64,000 nt of DNA from Patiria miniata (Eukaryota > Echinodermata > Asteroidea > Valvatida > Asterinidae). Location of the stretch: positions 3,285,427 through 3,349,426 of the forward strand of contig NW_024037064.1 in NCBI RefSeq assembly GCF_015706575.1, given 5' to 3'. The notes under the pieces are model-generated. The model searched no databases. It worked only from the letters and a program-made list of their open reading frames with translations, and was not told the origin of the DNA. This document shows, piece by piece, positions 23,266-34,330 of the stretch (positions within the stretch are counted from its first letter, which is position 1; each line of letters begins with the position of its first letter). The translations under genes and the position numbers were made by a program.

Positions 23266-23460
23266 GATCAAGGAAGCAAGAAGATAAAACGTGACAGCGA
23301 TGTTCAGAAAGACAAGGCTACACTGGTCGTAGATCCGGAGGATGACTTTCAATGGGGGTATACGGGTGACGCTGCACCACCATACACCAAGCCCGCCGGG
23401 ACGCCAGGGGAGGTAAAGGAACGCGAGGCCTGTGAAGATCTTTCATTTAACATTACTTAG
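23266..23460 (+). pseudogene. Open segment downstream of PC4-like exon, possible second exon
   Basis: After a pyrimidine-rich tract ending TTTTTAAAAG, a frame stays open for about 64 codons to TAG at 23458. It is hydrophilic, including DPEDDFQWGYTGDAAPPYTK, and has no domain I know. It may be the C-terminal exon of the PC4-like gene, with an intron of about 157 bp (23109-23265). It has no start codon of its own. Confidence 0.35.
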
Positions 23461-24160
23461 TTGATATTCGTTCCTTGCGTTCTTTAGAAAGTAGATGAAA
23501 TTTGTAGGCAACAATGTTATGGATGTAATTTGCTGCAGACTAAATCAAGAAAAATCACGAATGTTTGATGTTAGGCATTTCTGATAACGTAGAAAGATTT
23601 TTTGATTGAGCTGTAGATAACATTTTTGGAAACCGATTTAAGGAAAATCGGAATTGAATGTAAGGGCTAAAGAGAACAAACGCATTGTTTTGCAGTTTTC
23701 GACTATTCACGCCCGAAATGGTATTTTTACCAGGTATGTTCACATCCACGTCGAAAAGAAAGTCGAACAACCTGAAAACGATAGGGCCGTTTTGTATAAC
23801 ATTTGGCATGCCAATGGATATTAACACAATTTTTCCAACAATTAATGTTAGGTTTAACTGTTATGTTTATTAGGGAATTGCAACAAGAATTCAATTTACA
23901 GTATTATACTTCATGACTGTTTACTGACTTAGTTACTCTACCAACTTTTTGTATTGTGATAGTTAGCTTTCATTATGTTTTCAAACCTTTGATAAATGAT
24001 TTTGCATAATGATTTGTAATAAATTGGAATAAAAGAAAAGTAATCAAAAAGATGACAAATCTCAGAAGTGTAATTTTTATTGCAAAGACTTTCATAAATT
24101 AAAGGGGGAATAAATGTATTAGCCTGTCATTTTTAACTTATGCGTTGATAAGACTGGATC
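23461..24160. other. Spacer inside the Maverick-type remnant
   Basis: No coding similarity is recognised between the PC4-like part and the integrase. The stretch is AT-rich and may hold eroded sequence of the element. Confidence 0.35.
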
Positions 24161-25227
24161 ATGGATGATTGCAAAAGTTACTTGAAGATTTTGTATTATG
24201 ACGTTGGGCGTGAAAGTGGTTTGAGTAGTATTGAGAATGGTATTGCGCTGTCAAACATGAGGGAAAGTATAAGATTACGCGAAAGCAAATACAAGACTTT
24301 CTTCGTGGTCAAGATGTGTACACATTACGTTACATAACCCTGCTAGAAAGAATTATCCTAAAAATAAAATTGTGGCTGTGCCACCGGACAAAATTCACCT
24401 GTTGGATTTAGCGGATTCTTCTAATTTAACAAAGTACAACAACGGATATAGATTTTTACTGACGTGGATTGATGTGTTTACCAAAAATGCCAGGGTGATT
24501 CCTTTGAAAAACAAAACTGGAAAGGTATTGGTGAAAGCTTTCAAAAACAATATCAAGTTTAGTGGGAGAAATCTGACTATGGTTCACACTGATAAAGGCA
24601 GCGAATTTACGAATCGTTTCTTTCAAGATTTGCTGAAAACAGAAGGCTTCCATTTCTATACGACAAACAGCGAGGTAAAAGCCCCACTGTGGAGAGATTC
24701 AATAGCACGTTCAAGTCCAGAAAGTGCCGGTATTTTTAAGAATACTTTGAAATACATCCACGTGTTTCAACAATTAGTGAGAGCGTACAATTAGTCATAT
24801 CATCGTTCCAATAAAATAAATCCCGTGGAAGCCATCGGTGACAAAGAAAGCAAAGACTGGAAACATATGTCTTCCCCGTCGAAACAACCCATGCAATTTC
24901 AGTTTAAAGTCGGTTATCAGGTTTGGGTTAGTAAACAGTGGTTAACGTTTGAAAAGTCGTACCTTCCGTCGTGGTACGAGGAAACATGTGCCGTGACCAA
25001 ACGCAGCGGGCGACAAGAAAAACCGGTGTATACATTTGTGAATTAAAAGATTATTCGGGGAATTTGATTTTTAGCTCATTCTACGAGCTGGAATCGCAGA
25101 TGATGATCTTTAAAGGGTAGAGGGAGTATTCTGTAAACGAAAGAAAAATTGAAGGACCGAATATTTAGTAAAATGGTTAGGATACTTATCATCGTTCAAC
25201 AGTTGGGTGGCGGATGTTCAACAATAA
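24161..25227 (+). pseudogene. Retroviral-type integrase with C-terminal chromodomain, Maverick/Polinton type, broken
   Basis: Four parts follow in order. An N-terminal stretch (24161-24360) includes KILYYDVGRESGLSS. A catalytic core from 24378 includes IHLLDLADSS, then WIDVFTKNARVIPLKNKTG and HTDKGSEFTNRFFQ, the second catalytic aspartate region. A basic SH3-like C-terminal part (24823-25046) includes FKVGYQVWVSKQ and FEKSYLPSWYEE. A chromodomain remnant follows at 25126-25227 (RTEYLVKWLGY, FNSWVADV). Integrases with a chromodomain are typical of Maverick/Polinton elements, where they catalyse insertion. The copy is dead: the last catalytic glutamate (codon at 24692-24694) lies in a different frame from the two aspartates, and stops interrupt the N-terminal, core-end and chromodomain parts. 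Confidence 0.75.
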
Positions 25228-25237
25228 AGACACAGTC

Positions 25238-25995
25238 ATGGCATCAACTTCAACGCAATTTTACGTGACGCTGCCTAGTAATTCCTCCATGTCATTGTAT
25301 CCGGACAATACACTGTCCAGTTAAACAACCCGTCTTGTGAAACAAATCAATCTATCTGGTAATTGGGAAGTTGCCCTTACTGAAATCCATTATCCTATCA
25401 CTTGGTACAACGTTACAGAGAATAACAAATCTTGTACCTTTAGCTAGCATGGTCTATTGCAATCCCACGCTAAAAATATCGCATGGAATCTATAAATCCG
25501 TACAGGAAATAATTGATAAAATTAATAGGGAGATGACAGAAACTGCTTGGAATAATATTACCAAAAGTTTGGATATTCATAGAGGTTGCGTTCACATAGA
25601 ACTTATAGAGGGGTCATTCATCTATTGTTATGACCGTATCGCATGTTAGGATTGAAATACTAATCAATGAATGAAAGCGTACTGGAAGGGTATTTACCTG
25701 TGGACGTAAACAGAGACTTGTACGGTATGTACGTGTACTGCGCAACGCCGAGAATCAGCTGGTGGGTGATGTGAGCGCGCTGCTACTGAGGATCGTCCCT
25801 GTTCAGACGTCTGGAGTAACTGGTGATGTGTTTGCTCACACGTTCAACTCTCCTCATTATGTTCCTGTTAAACGGAAACATTTTTTAATTATTCAAATTG
25901 ATATAAGGACAGACGCTGGGGAAAAAGTGGCCTTCCAACGCGGGAAACTCACGACCACACTTTATTTTCGCAGAGGTCGTCGCTTGTTGTTTTAA
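25238..25995 (+). pseudogene. Penton-like minor capsid candidate of the Maverick-type element, broken
   Basis: From the ATG at 25238 the frame reads TQFYVTLPSNSSM and YPDNTLSS, then hits a stop. The reading continues in other frames with KQINLSGNWEVALTEIHYP (about 25335) and later LYGMYVYC, LLRIVPVQTSGVTGDVFAHT and HYVPVKRKHF, ending REGKLTTTLYFRRG-like near 25975. A protein of this layout regularly sits beside the integrase and capsid gene in invertebrate elements of the F54H12 type. Its assignment as a minor (penton-like) capsid protein is an inference from position and a beta-rich pattern, not from a motif I can prove. At least one stop and two frameshifts are visible. Confidence 0.5.
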
Positions 25996-26034
25996 GCAGT
26001 CATGATAGACTACGAGAGGAATCACACAAGTCAA

Positions 26035-26366
26035 GCCGGGGCCGGGGACGTTTTTTTTTTCCGGGGTGCCCCAATCACAAAAGATGCGGAATATTCTAGG
26101 TGGCCTTTTCCAATAATTTAACAAGCCACTAAAACGTGATAGGAGTCAGTATTACTTCCGATGCCCTAAATGGACAAAATGCGAAAGTGGCTACAAGGAA
26201 TCGACTGCGACAGATTGGATTGGATGTGGCGTCACGAGTTAAGCAACAACATTCTAAGGAACCGCCCCGTCAGACAAAACATTTCAAATGGAAAGCCACT
26301 GGTAGATTGCGCAGAAGGCTCGGAGCAAGAGAACGAAGAGGACCCTCGACATATTCGATTATTTAA
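26035..26366 (+). pseudogene. Small basic core-like protein of the Maverick-type element, decayed
   Basis: A Gly/Pro-rich start (about 26035-26090) is followed, after stops, by a frame with ITSDALNGQNAKVATRNRLR and a run of Arg/Lys toward the end (RLRRRLGARERR). Small basic proteins with such a helix next to the major capsid gene resemble adenovirus-type core proteins found in related elements. The likeness is one of composition and position only. Confidence 0.35.
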
Positions 26367-26445
26367 AACACTCCCAACACTGGCATTTGTCAGCAGTAAG
26401 ATTGGATCTTTTCCCATTACCCCAACACAAACTTCTTTTCGGGCT

Positions 26446-27112
26446 TGAAAATGTGCCCAGTTCAATCCCTTGACCAATATCGAGGACTCGGACTCAATAG
26501 AATTCAATATCACTGGTTCGACCGAGCACTACCTCGATTTAGCGCACACTCTGATAAACGTGAAAGCTAAAATAGGAAATGAATATAATACTGACCTTGG
26601 AGAGGGCGTTCCGGTTGGCCCAGTAAACCTTTTTTTGCACTCGCTGTTCTCGGAAATGGATATCACGCTCAACGACAAGCTCATCTCATCCTCGGCCAAC
26701 ACATACCTGTACCTGCTGGACCATACCCGTACCTGCTGGAAACTCTGCTGACCTATGGACCTGCAACTAAAACGTTTCAACGGACCGCGGCTTTATTTTA
26801 CAAAAGGTTTACAAAAAAAATCTCTGGAAAAGATGACGAGTACATGATGGCGTATCAGACTTCTCTGTATTCCGGTATAATACGCTGTATAAAAATATTG
26901 GAATCCAGGAAGGATTTTGAATCAGGAAACTCCCTCTTTGCATTTGATCTGTCTCCTGATATGTCATGCGGTTCTAATTAAAGCACAATAACATGCGTTT
27001 GGAGTTGCCATTTGCAATTACCCTAACGACCACTGTCAACGTAGTGGTCTACAGTGAATTTGAGAGCATCATAGAACTGGACGAGAGCCGAAACATTCTG
27101 ATCGATTACTAG
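26446..27112 (+). pseudogene. Major capsid-like protein (F54H12.2 type), middle deleted
   Basis: The N-terminal half reads IEFNITGSTEHYLDLAHTLI, then VPVGPVNLFLHSLFSEMDIT and LNDKLISSSANTYLYLLD. A duplicated 15-base phrase near 26706-26740 then breaks the frame. After ETLLTYGP (about 26738) the text jumps to MAYQTSLYSG, FESGNSLFAFDLSPDM and a C-terminal NVVVYSEFESIIELDESRNI in another frame, ending at TAG 27110. Proteins of this family in databases carry the F54H12.2 name and are thought to be double-jelly-roll capsid proteins of Maverick-related elements. Much of the expected middle (several hundred residues) is absent, so the gene is a deletion derivative. Confidence 0.65.
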
Positions 27113-27126
27113 AATTAAAAGGCAAT

Positions 27127-27500
27127 ATGGGAAGTGTACAATTTTTGAAAGTACCCAAGGGAGACAGCTTTTCTCGATGTTACACGACTGGCGTATTTCG
27201 GGCAGAAAGGATACCACCAGTGAAAGAATACCCCAGTGCATTTATTATCAACAGCGACCGGAGCGGTGACCCAGGCACAATTTGGTTAGCATAGTACTTC
27301 ACTCGGGATAGATGCGCCGAGTATTTTTACCCTTACGGCCGACACCCCTATACATACAGGCGTCATGTTCAAGCATTTCTGAAAAGAACAGTTTGCATTT
27401 TATTAACAACGCAGTTTGTTTGCAATCCCTAAATAAAACAGTCTGCGGACAGCACTTCTTACACTTTTTCCCTTTCTCATCTAGCTTTGGTCAATGTTCT
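27127..27500 (+). pseudogene. Adenain-like cysteine protease of the Maverick-type element, broken
   Basis: A start region MGSVQFLKVPKGD is followed by VFRAERIPPVKEYPSAFIIN and DPGTIWLA, then a stop where the family continues into its active-site strand. Fragments in other frames carry YGRHPYTYR and later NKTVCGQHFLHFF (about 27432-27470). The order (W-x-A strand, acidic residue, then a C-G-x-x nucleophile region) is that of adenovirus-type proteases that mature capsids. At the place where the nucleophile cysteine usually sits the text reads phenylalanine, and stops and frameshifts interrupt the reading. Confidence 0.5.
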
Positions 27501-27637
27501 CGTCGTTATTCGTCCCGTACGCTGTCAATCGTCGGCATATATCCTTACACGCTATGCACATGCATGTAAAAGTACAGCGCGAACAACGACCTCACGCGGC
27601 CACTATTTTTATATGCAAATCAGTTGGGGACGATCGA

Positions 27638-28029
27638 GAGCCTTGGTTCAATCGTCCATGTGAGGTTTTGGGGGTGGTGCTCATTATGTTAATAGCCTTA
27701 GCTGACCTTAAATGTCGTTTTCTTATTGGTCGATCGTTGCGTGGAAACTTGCATAGTGAAACGTGGCACCGTACATAATCCATACACGTACACGTTGTGT
27801 GTCTCTGCACACGGCACCAATGCACAAAAACTGTGGTTCCTGTCCCGTCCGCGAAAGGCGAATAGCTGCAAATAATTTGATGACGTCCGGATTTACCAAG
27901 GTGTGATTGGACACTCCACATATTAGCCATGTCTACACTTATCTGTATTCGCATACGAGGTCGTGCGCTAGAAATCCAGCGCAAAATAAAGAAAAACATA
28001 AGCTTTTGCCGACGATTGAACCAAGGCTC
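27638..28029. mobile_element. MITE with perfect 19-bp TIRs
   Basis: gagccttggttcaatcgtc at 27638-27656 is exactly mirrored at 28011-28029. The interior has no recognised gene. A 221-codon minus-strand frame crosses it but extends past both ends and matches nothing I know. Confidence 0.6.
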
Positions 28030-29187
28030 GAGATCTGCTTCAGTCAAACATAAAACACTTGGCCACTGACCACATGGCGATAGAGGTACCTCACAGGTAA
28101 ATTCAGGCAGTGGAACCTCTGGTCCATAGCCTCTTGACTTCACTTCAACAAGCGTACCAACTGCCTCCCGGTGAATCCTTAACAGGATTGGCAGCTGCTG
28201 TCTCGCAGTACTTCGCAACGATCGCACCTCGGCCGAAATCCTTAGCAGAATCCACAATACAACTATTCCAACAACAATTCACAAAGCATATAAACAATAC
28301 ACAAAGCATTTGTTGCCTACCTCTGGCGCTACCATTCATCTACACGGCGCGCCTTGGAGGCACACCTACAGCAGACAAACAAGCAACAAACAAACACAAA
28401 ATCTCTTCTTCATTGCCAAAATTTAAGTACAACTCACAGATTATCCCACTTCGGACACTATTTGTGTCGGAATTAGCTATACACCTTTGTGGCGGGAATA
28501 ACTTGATGACACAACCGTCTGACCTGATCAAAGGATGGAATTGGACCTGGCCTTAACCCACAAAAATATTTATTAACCTCGCGCACGGACGAGCGGCTAC
28601 CCAGACGCAAGGTGAATATAGTTAGCGAACAGCGGACTAAGCCCAGGGGCAGTTTGTTTTGCGGAAATATACCCCCAAACTGTGGTTCAGCAATAGACTT
28701 TATTGACAATACAGTGCAAGTACAAAAAACTAGACACTTTTAAAATTGGCCATAGTTTTATTCTGTAGCAATATAGATAAGATATTTTCATTTATCTTCA
28801 AGTAAACTTGAATCCTCGATCCTGATTGGTCGATCCTTGGCAACAAGTCGTGCTACATATAACCATGTAGCACGGCCACAGTCCATACCGCACTCTGGGT
28901 TTTGCTATATTCCAAGATGCGCGCACAAACCACGCACGTGTAATACTATAGGATAAGCACTTTGTGTACAGCGTGCCTTTCATCTTTAATGTGCGTCGTC
29001 AAGTTTGCTTGAAGACCATAGATATACATGTAGAATAAAAAAAGACTAGATCGGCAGCGCGTGCATACGCGCCATAGACTGTGCACAAATTGTTCCATTC
29101 CTGTATGGACGCTCTACGCGCAGTAGTGCGTGGGGCAAAACGTGGGTTACACACACCAACATTTCCGTTGGTTTGTGCACGAACTTG
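28030..29187. other. Anonymous; ORFs without recognised product and one small hairpin
   Basis: A plus-strand frame at 28110-28556 (148 codons, Gln/Ser/Thr-rich) has no domain I recognise and could be repeat-derived. A hairpin with 10-bp arms (cgtgctacat / atgtagcacg) lies at 28849-28874. Confidence 0.35.
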
Positions 29188-30218
29188 TGTTTTTATGTCC
29201 GTAAAAGTAACATTTTTACCAGAAGTTATTATATATCCAACAAAATTCAATATGCATTTTCAAGCTGGGTAGTCACCTCGAAGTTTGCTTCATTTTCCCC
29301 TCGTAATAACTGTTTGTTTCAAAATGGTGGTGCGCGTTGCTACAAATCTCCAAATAAAATGAGCTTTATATCTGATGTATAAAGACATTGTTTTAAACAA
29401 TAAAAAAGGAAAAGGTAGAATGTAAAAACCGCTTTAAATTAACGTTGAATTAGTTAAGAAAATTGTGAAATGTTGCAACGGATGATTTTAGAGATTTGTG
29501 TTACAATTATTATTCTTTTTGAGATGAGAACAATTTACTTGGATTGCATTTTATGTCAGTGACTTTTAATGACAATAATATTACCCCTGAAAACCGGTTT
29601 CAGAATGAAATGAAATTACATGCACTCCCGTAATGTTCCGGACTACTGAGTAACCTAATTAACTCTTGAAGTTTATTTACATTGTGCTCTACTTTTAGTA
29701 CCCATTATGTTCAACATTGTGAGATTCTTGCGCCTTCCTGAAAATATTCAGATGCTGGATACGTCACAAGAGGTCCAGAGCAAAAAAACACAAATGTATT
29801 TGTTCATTTTTTTTTAAATGTTAGTGAAGGGCTAGTTGGGCCGGAGGGGCGTGCATCCCAGCACCCCAGTAGCCAACAGTACAAAACTGCATCTGATATA
29901 CAGTATATGTCATACCCTGATGAAGGACAATGGAGGACAAAAATATTCTGGGTGTTGTCCCTTAAAAGCTGCCGTGAATTTAAAATAAAGGAGAGCGCAA
30001 CAACTGCAGGAATATTCCGTTTGTGGATGAACAAAATAGCACCGAAACAACTGGATGCAAGGTTCTATAAGCAACGCGCACCAGCATTTAAAAAACGGGA
30101 AATAAATACGAGAAATAAAATGTACTTCGAAATGAATATGCAGCTTGATAACCCATTTTGAATTTTGTTAAGGAAATAACTACTACAAATCAAAAATAAT
30201 ACTTTTACGGACATAAAC
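29188..30218. mobile_element. Foldback element with ~150-bp imperfect inverted arms
   Basis: The left arm 29188-29342 (tttttatgtccgtaaaagta ... ggtgcgcgttgctac) is mirrored by 30068-30218 (gcaacgcgcaccagcattta ... acttttacggacataaacat). Divergence is moderate. The outer flanks also share pieces with 32190-32290 (tatggagatcaatggt, gccgatctagtcttttt), which suggests a larger family of long-arm foldback elements. Confidence 0.5.
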
Positions 30219-32306
30219 ATATATCTTTCCATACAAACCTGTGGAGAAAAAAGGTGCGCGTAACGCAACTTATGCCTCACGCGCTACAAAATGGCGCCGC
30301 CCATGGCAGAACGTGCTTCTGTACCATTGATCTCCATATACACAGACTGAATAGGACATCGCGTACGAACGTGCGTCCGCGCGCGCGCGTTTTTTGAAAA
30401 GGGTAAAGAACACAATTTCGCATTCGAGTTGTGTACACTTTCGAACGGAGGATTAAAAAATGAAGTTGGGTTTTCTTCGTTTTTTTTTGTCATTTTTGAA
30501 AGAATAAAAGAAACAAAAATCTAAATTGATCAAAATCGACGAGGAGTATAGTCAAGGTGCGCGCAGCATTAGACTGCTGGAGTCGGGAAGTAAGGAGCGT
30601 TGAAGAATAGGACAATTCTTCGCAAGTAAGTTGTTTTTTTTATTGAGGCCTATACAACATGGCGTGGAGGAATATGAACATGGGAATGACAAAGCAAATT
30701 ATGTCGCTCTGAGTTTGAAGGGACGGGCCTGTGTGGTAGCTAGCGAGATATTCTGTTCAAATTCCATGCGATCTAGGCCTGTCATGCTCAAGCAAGTGGT
30801 TGGCATCATTTTTCTTTAAAAGACAAAGGCCTAAACGTGCATGATTGACCCGGCAATGGCAATGAACAAAAGTTGACTTGTTTAAGTTTATTCGAATAAC
30901 TTTTATATGCAAAATCTGATTGAATTATATCTGCCTTGGCTTAACGCCTACCGAAATGTTTCTATTCTTTTCTTTATAAAGAGAAACCGAGGAGATGGTT
31001 TATGCTAACTTACTGCACAACTGGCCGATTGACCTTCATATCAAACAAAGAACTTCAGCAAATCCATATAGCAAAAACCACCAGCTGCAGGACCGAGCCG
31101 GACGAAAATGGAGAACTTCACGGAGGGATGGAATCGACTGTATCATCCACTGAATGGAACATGCGATGTGATAAGCATCTGAGCGTTTGACTTAATAAAT
31201 TTTTACGATGTGAAACTGTTAACATTGATTGATTTTGGTTTTGGAAAGAAGTTGTGGAGTTCAACGCAAGTATTTTATAAGCTCCCAAGATGACTGTCAC
31301 ATTATTGACAGTTTGTATGGTAAAGAAAGCAATGAGTACGTTTACGGTTTGAAATTATGTTGTGTACGCCGTTATATAAGATTACTAGCTATAGCCATAA
31401 ACACCGTCATATTCGCTCACAAAAACGATTCCCATTACACTTACAAGTAATTATATTTATTTTCAGAAGTATAGCTAAACATTTAATTGCAAGACCGTGC
31501 GTAGCTTGAAATATTCTTTAACGAAATTAGTATAGTACTATTTTGGTTTGTGATTCATCTCCTTTCACACAATATCACAAAGAGGTAAACGATGTCATTC
31601 CCTGATCAATCTAGGGACGGGAAGAAGTTTTTGCTGATTACTTGGTAAAATTAAGGTTTTTTACCTTTTAGATTGTAATTGGTTTATGTTCAGGTTTTTT
31701 AATAAATATATCAATCATTTGAATGAATCTCCATACAATTTCTCGTGTGAGTGTTTAGTTAAAAATATGATGTCATTTCAGCATATTATTAATACAATTA
31801 TTCATTTCGTTGATGGAGTAATTCAGTGTGCTCTAATGACCAATGTGCCAAAAATGAAATGGCAATTAAGGTACAATCATTTTTGGGAGGAGAAGGGATT
31901 TTAAAAAAATAAGGGAAAAGGAAATGGGGGGTTCTTGAATTTCGAAAATGCATAATAAGAAAGTGTATATCAAGAAAGTGTGGAAAAGCTGTTTGGAGGG
32001 TAACTCTTCATCGTTCAGGGTTTGTTTAAAGATTGTTTTGGAGGAGCGCTTGAACTCCCTCCTGTAAGAAAAAAATCACTAAACAATCCATTTTCCAAAG
32101 TAAACAAAGTGAAAGCACAATGCGCGTTTACCCGTCTGACAGTAAACGCGCCGCCATTGTTCGGCCGCACATTCGTGCACAAACACGGCGCGATGTCCTA
32201 TCCAGTCAGTGTATATGGAGATCAATGGTCTGTACGCACTGCCGATCTAGTCTTTTTATTCTATATCTATGTTGAAGATAAATTCGTTATCACGCTCGCG
32301 CTCGTT
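30219..32306. other. Anonymous sequence between foldback elements
   Basis: The block 30328-30362 (accattgatctccatataca, gaataggacatcgcg) recurs inverted at 32186-32228. No gene is recognised. Short ORFs at 30631-30819, 31002-31190 and 31229-31450 show no domain. Confidence 0.35.
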
Positions 32307-32390
32307 GAACACGGAATATGTAATGCGTCTGTGTCCCACATACCACGAGGCCAAAGTCGGACACAGACGCACTACATTATTCCGTGTTCC
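32307..32390. repeat. Hairpin with ~30-bp arms
   Basis: gaacacggaatatgtaatgc... (32307-32336) is mirrored at 32359-32390 with a few mismatches and a 22-nt loop. Confidence 0.75.
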
Positions 32391-32429
32391 ACTCGCGCTA
32401 ACTTTAGAGTAACTCTTCTGCTTCTTTTG

Positions 32430-32462
32430 GTAGGCATATGTATTATTAATACATATGCCTAC
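32430..32462. repeat. 33-bp perfect palindrome
   Basis: gtaggcatatgtatta is followed by one central t and the exact reverse complement. It may be an extruding terminal hairpin of the foldback element that begins next to it. Confidence 0.85.
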
Positions 32463-32479
32463 CTGGTTATGTGTATGTT

Positions 32480-34330
32480 AAAAGTTTCAACCCAATTTGC
32501 CTTGTAGTTGCCTAGCTATATTACTTATTGTGCTCATTTAAAATGACGCAAAATGACCTGAGTTAGTACGAGATAGTACCTTTTTATTCACCATTTGCTG
32601 ACATATTGATAAATAAAAACAAATACCCTGAAAGGTCCATCTAATTATGAATGAGCGTAGTTAAATCGGGTTTATAGACTCGTGGGTCGCTAGAAATTTT
32701 GTAGAAGATCCCTGACGAGGATATTTTTCCATTCGTTCACACACTGAACGCAGAAATGGATGGTTCTCGTTCATGAAAAGTGTTAACATTGCAGTGGTGC
32801 AGTCCGCAGTAGCTTCGCGTCGCGTCATTAAATTTGAATTTAATTTTAAATCTTAAGTTTAAGGATGCAATCAAAATGTAAGCAGGGGCTGTCAACGAAT
32901 CAACAAAAGTATAAAACTGTCATCTGAGGATGAGTTCATCCAAGCCCCTGATCACAATTAAGGTAAAATTACAAAGGTTCGTACACAAATCGATATTGAT
33001 AACTGAAAAAAAATGGATTGAAATAAAAAAGGTGAACGTTCTAAAAAAAAAAGGAACACAAAGGAAAATTACAAGATCTCCCCCTCTACATAAAACACAC
33101 CAAAACTACGGCCATCCACAACTGTATTAACAGGACTAAATACAATTCTCGACTTGCCTATAAATTTCAACCCAACCCAACACCCCAATCAGCCACCTTT
33201 TCTCTCCTTCCGTTGTTATTCTATCAAACAGTTAAGTTTTTGTTCTGTCTGGAATGTTATCAAGTGACTTGATGCAATATATAATGTATTGAGTTAAAGC
33301 CCAGTCATCTTTAGGTGATTGGGAAGTAAAGATCATGTGTCGAGTTGTTATGGCATCTATGCCTTACTTTAGATCAACGTAATAATTCTATTCTATCTAA
33401 TATATTTGAACCCCAAAGAGATATTGAACGTTTTAGTCAGAAGAATATTTCTTTTGAGTTCAAGTATCGCGTGTCAATAAAACAAACATTACTGCTTCCT
33501 TGTGTGCACGGCTGAATGTTTTTGATGAGATTAAACAGGAAAGTGAGTCAGGAAAAAACACAGTCAAGCAAACAACAGTCCCGCAATTCAAGGCTTTCAC
33601 TGATAAATAATAAAATTTACTTCCCCTTCCATTGTGTCGCAAAAGTTCAACTTTCAAAATAGCAGGAACTATTCCTTTGAAAAAAAATTATGTTTCATTG
33701 CTGTCAACCTGACAAATAATGAAGGTAAAAAAAATTGAATGTTTATTTTCCACAATGGCAATACAATGGGATTTTTCCGCGAAGTAGAAACAATTAAGAT
33801 TAATTTTTACATGTGAGACGATTGGGACGTTTTAATAATACAAAATTATATTGCAGAAAAGCCCTATGTTCTGTTGCCAACAGACATAGATTTCTAGTTT
33901 TTCATTTCATATATAAATATTGATTTTTATCCGAACCATTGATATTTTACCTTAATTGTAATCACGGGTATGGATAAACACATCATCTGATGACAGTTTT
34001 TATACTTTTGTTCATTCCTTGAAAAGCCTCTGCTTACATCTAAGATCGTGTCCATTAACTTAATGTCTAAAAATGTATATTTAGATTACAATTAAATAAC
34101 GCGGCGCCAAGCTACTGCGGACTGCACCACTGTAATGTAAGAATTTTCTATACACGAGCGCCAGCCATTTCGGGGTTCGATATGACACATAAATAGTGCA
34201 AATAGTGTGACTCAATGGTGAATAAAAAAGTACTCTCTCGTACTAACTCAGGTTATGCGACGTCGTTTTAGATGAGCATTATATGTCCGATAGCTAGACA
34301 ACTCCACGGCCAATTGGGTTGAAACTTTGT
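32480..34330. mobile_element. 1.85-kb foldback element with long TIRs
   Basis: Several blocks on the left are mirrored in reverse order on the right. aaagtttcaacccaattt is at 32481 and its complement ends at 34329. tgacctgagttagtacgaga recurs as the complement near 34240. cagtggtgcagtccgcagta at 32792-32815 matches 34109-34132 over 24 bases. aaagtataaaactgtcatct near 32910 is mirrored near 34000. The arms therefore reach about 500 bp with indels. A CAGTG start on the inner perfect block recalls hAT ends, so a second element may be nested. No transposase is seen. Confidence 0.55.

Larger units (their letters stand above)
22779..27500 (+). mobile_element. Decayed Maverick/Polinton-type (virus-like) element
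   Basis: Six gene remnants share one strand: PC4-like, integrase plus chromodomain, penton-like, basic core-like, capsid-like and protease-like. The last five are in the compact order known from invertebrate F54H12-type Maverick relatives. The protein-primed DNA polymerase and packaging ATPase expected of a full element are not seen. I found no terminal inverted repeats at either side, so the element is truncated or rearranged. Every gene is interrupted, so it is an old genomic fossil. Confidence 0.65.

Noticed and set aside
27592..28257. 221-codon minus-strand ORF as a host gene
   Set aside because: It crosses both TIRs of a MITE, has no recognisable domain or splice logic, and its composition changes along its length.
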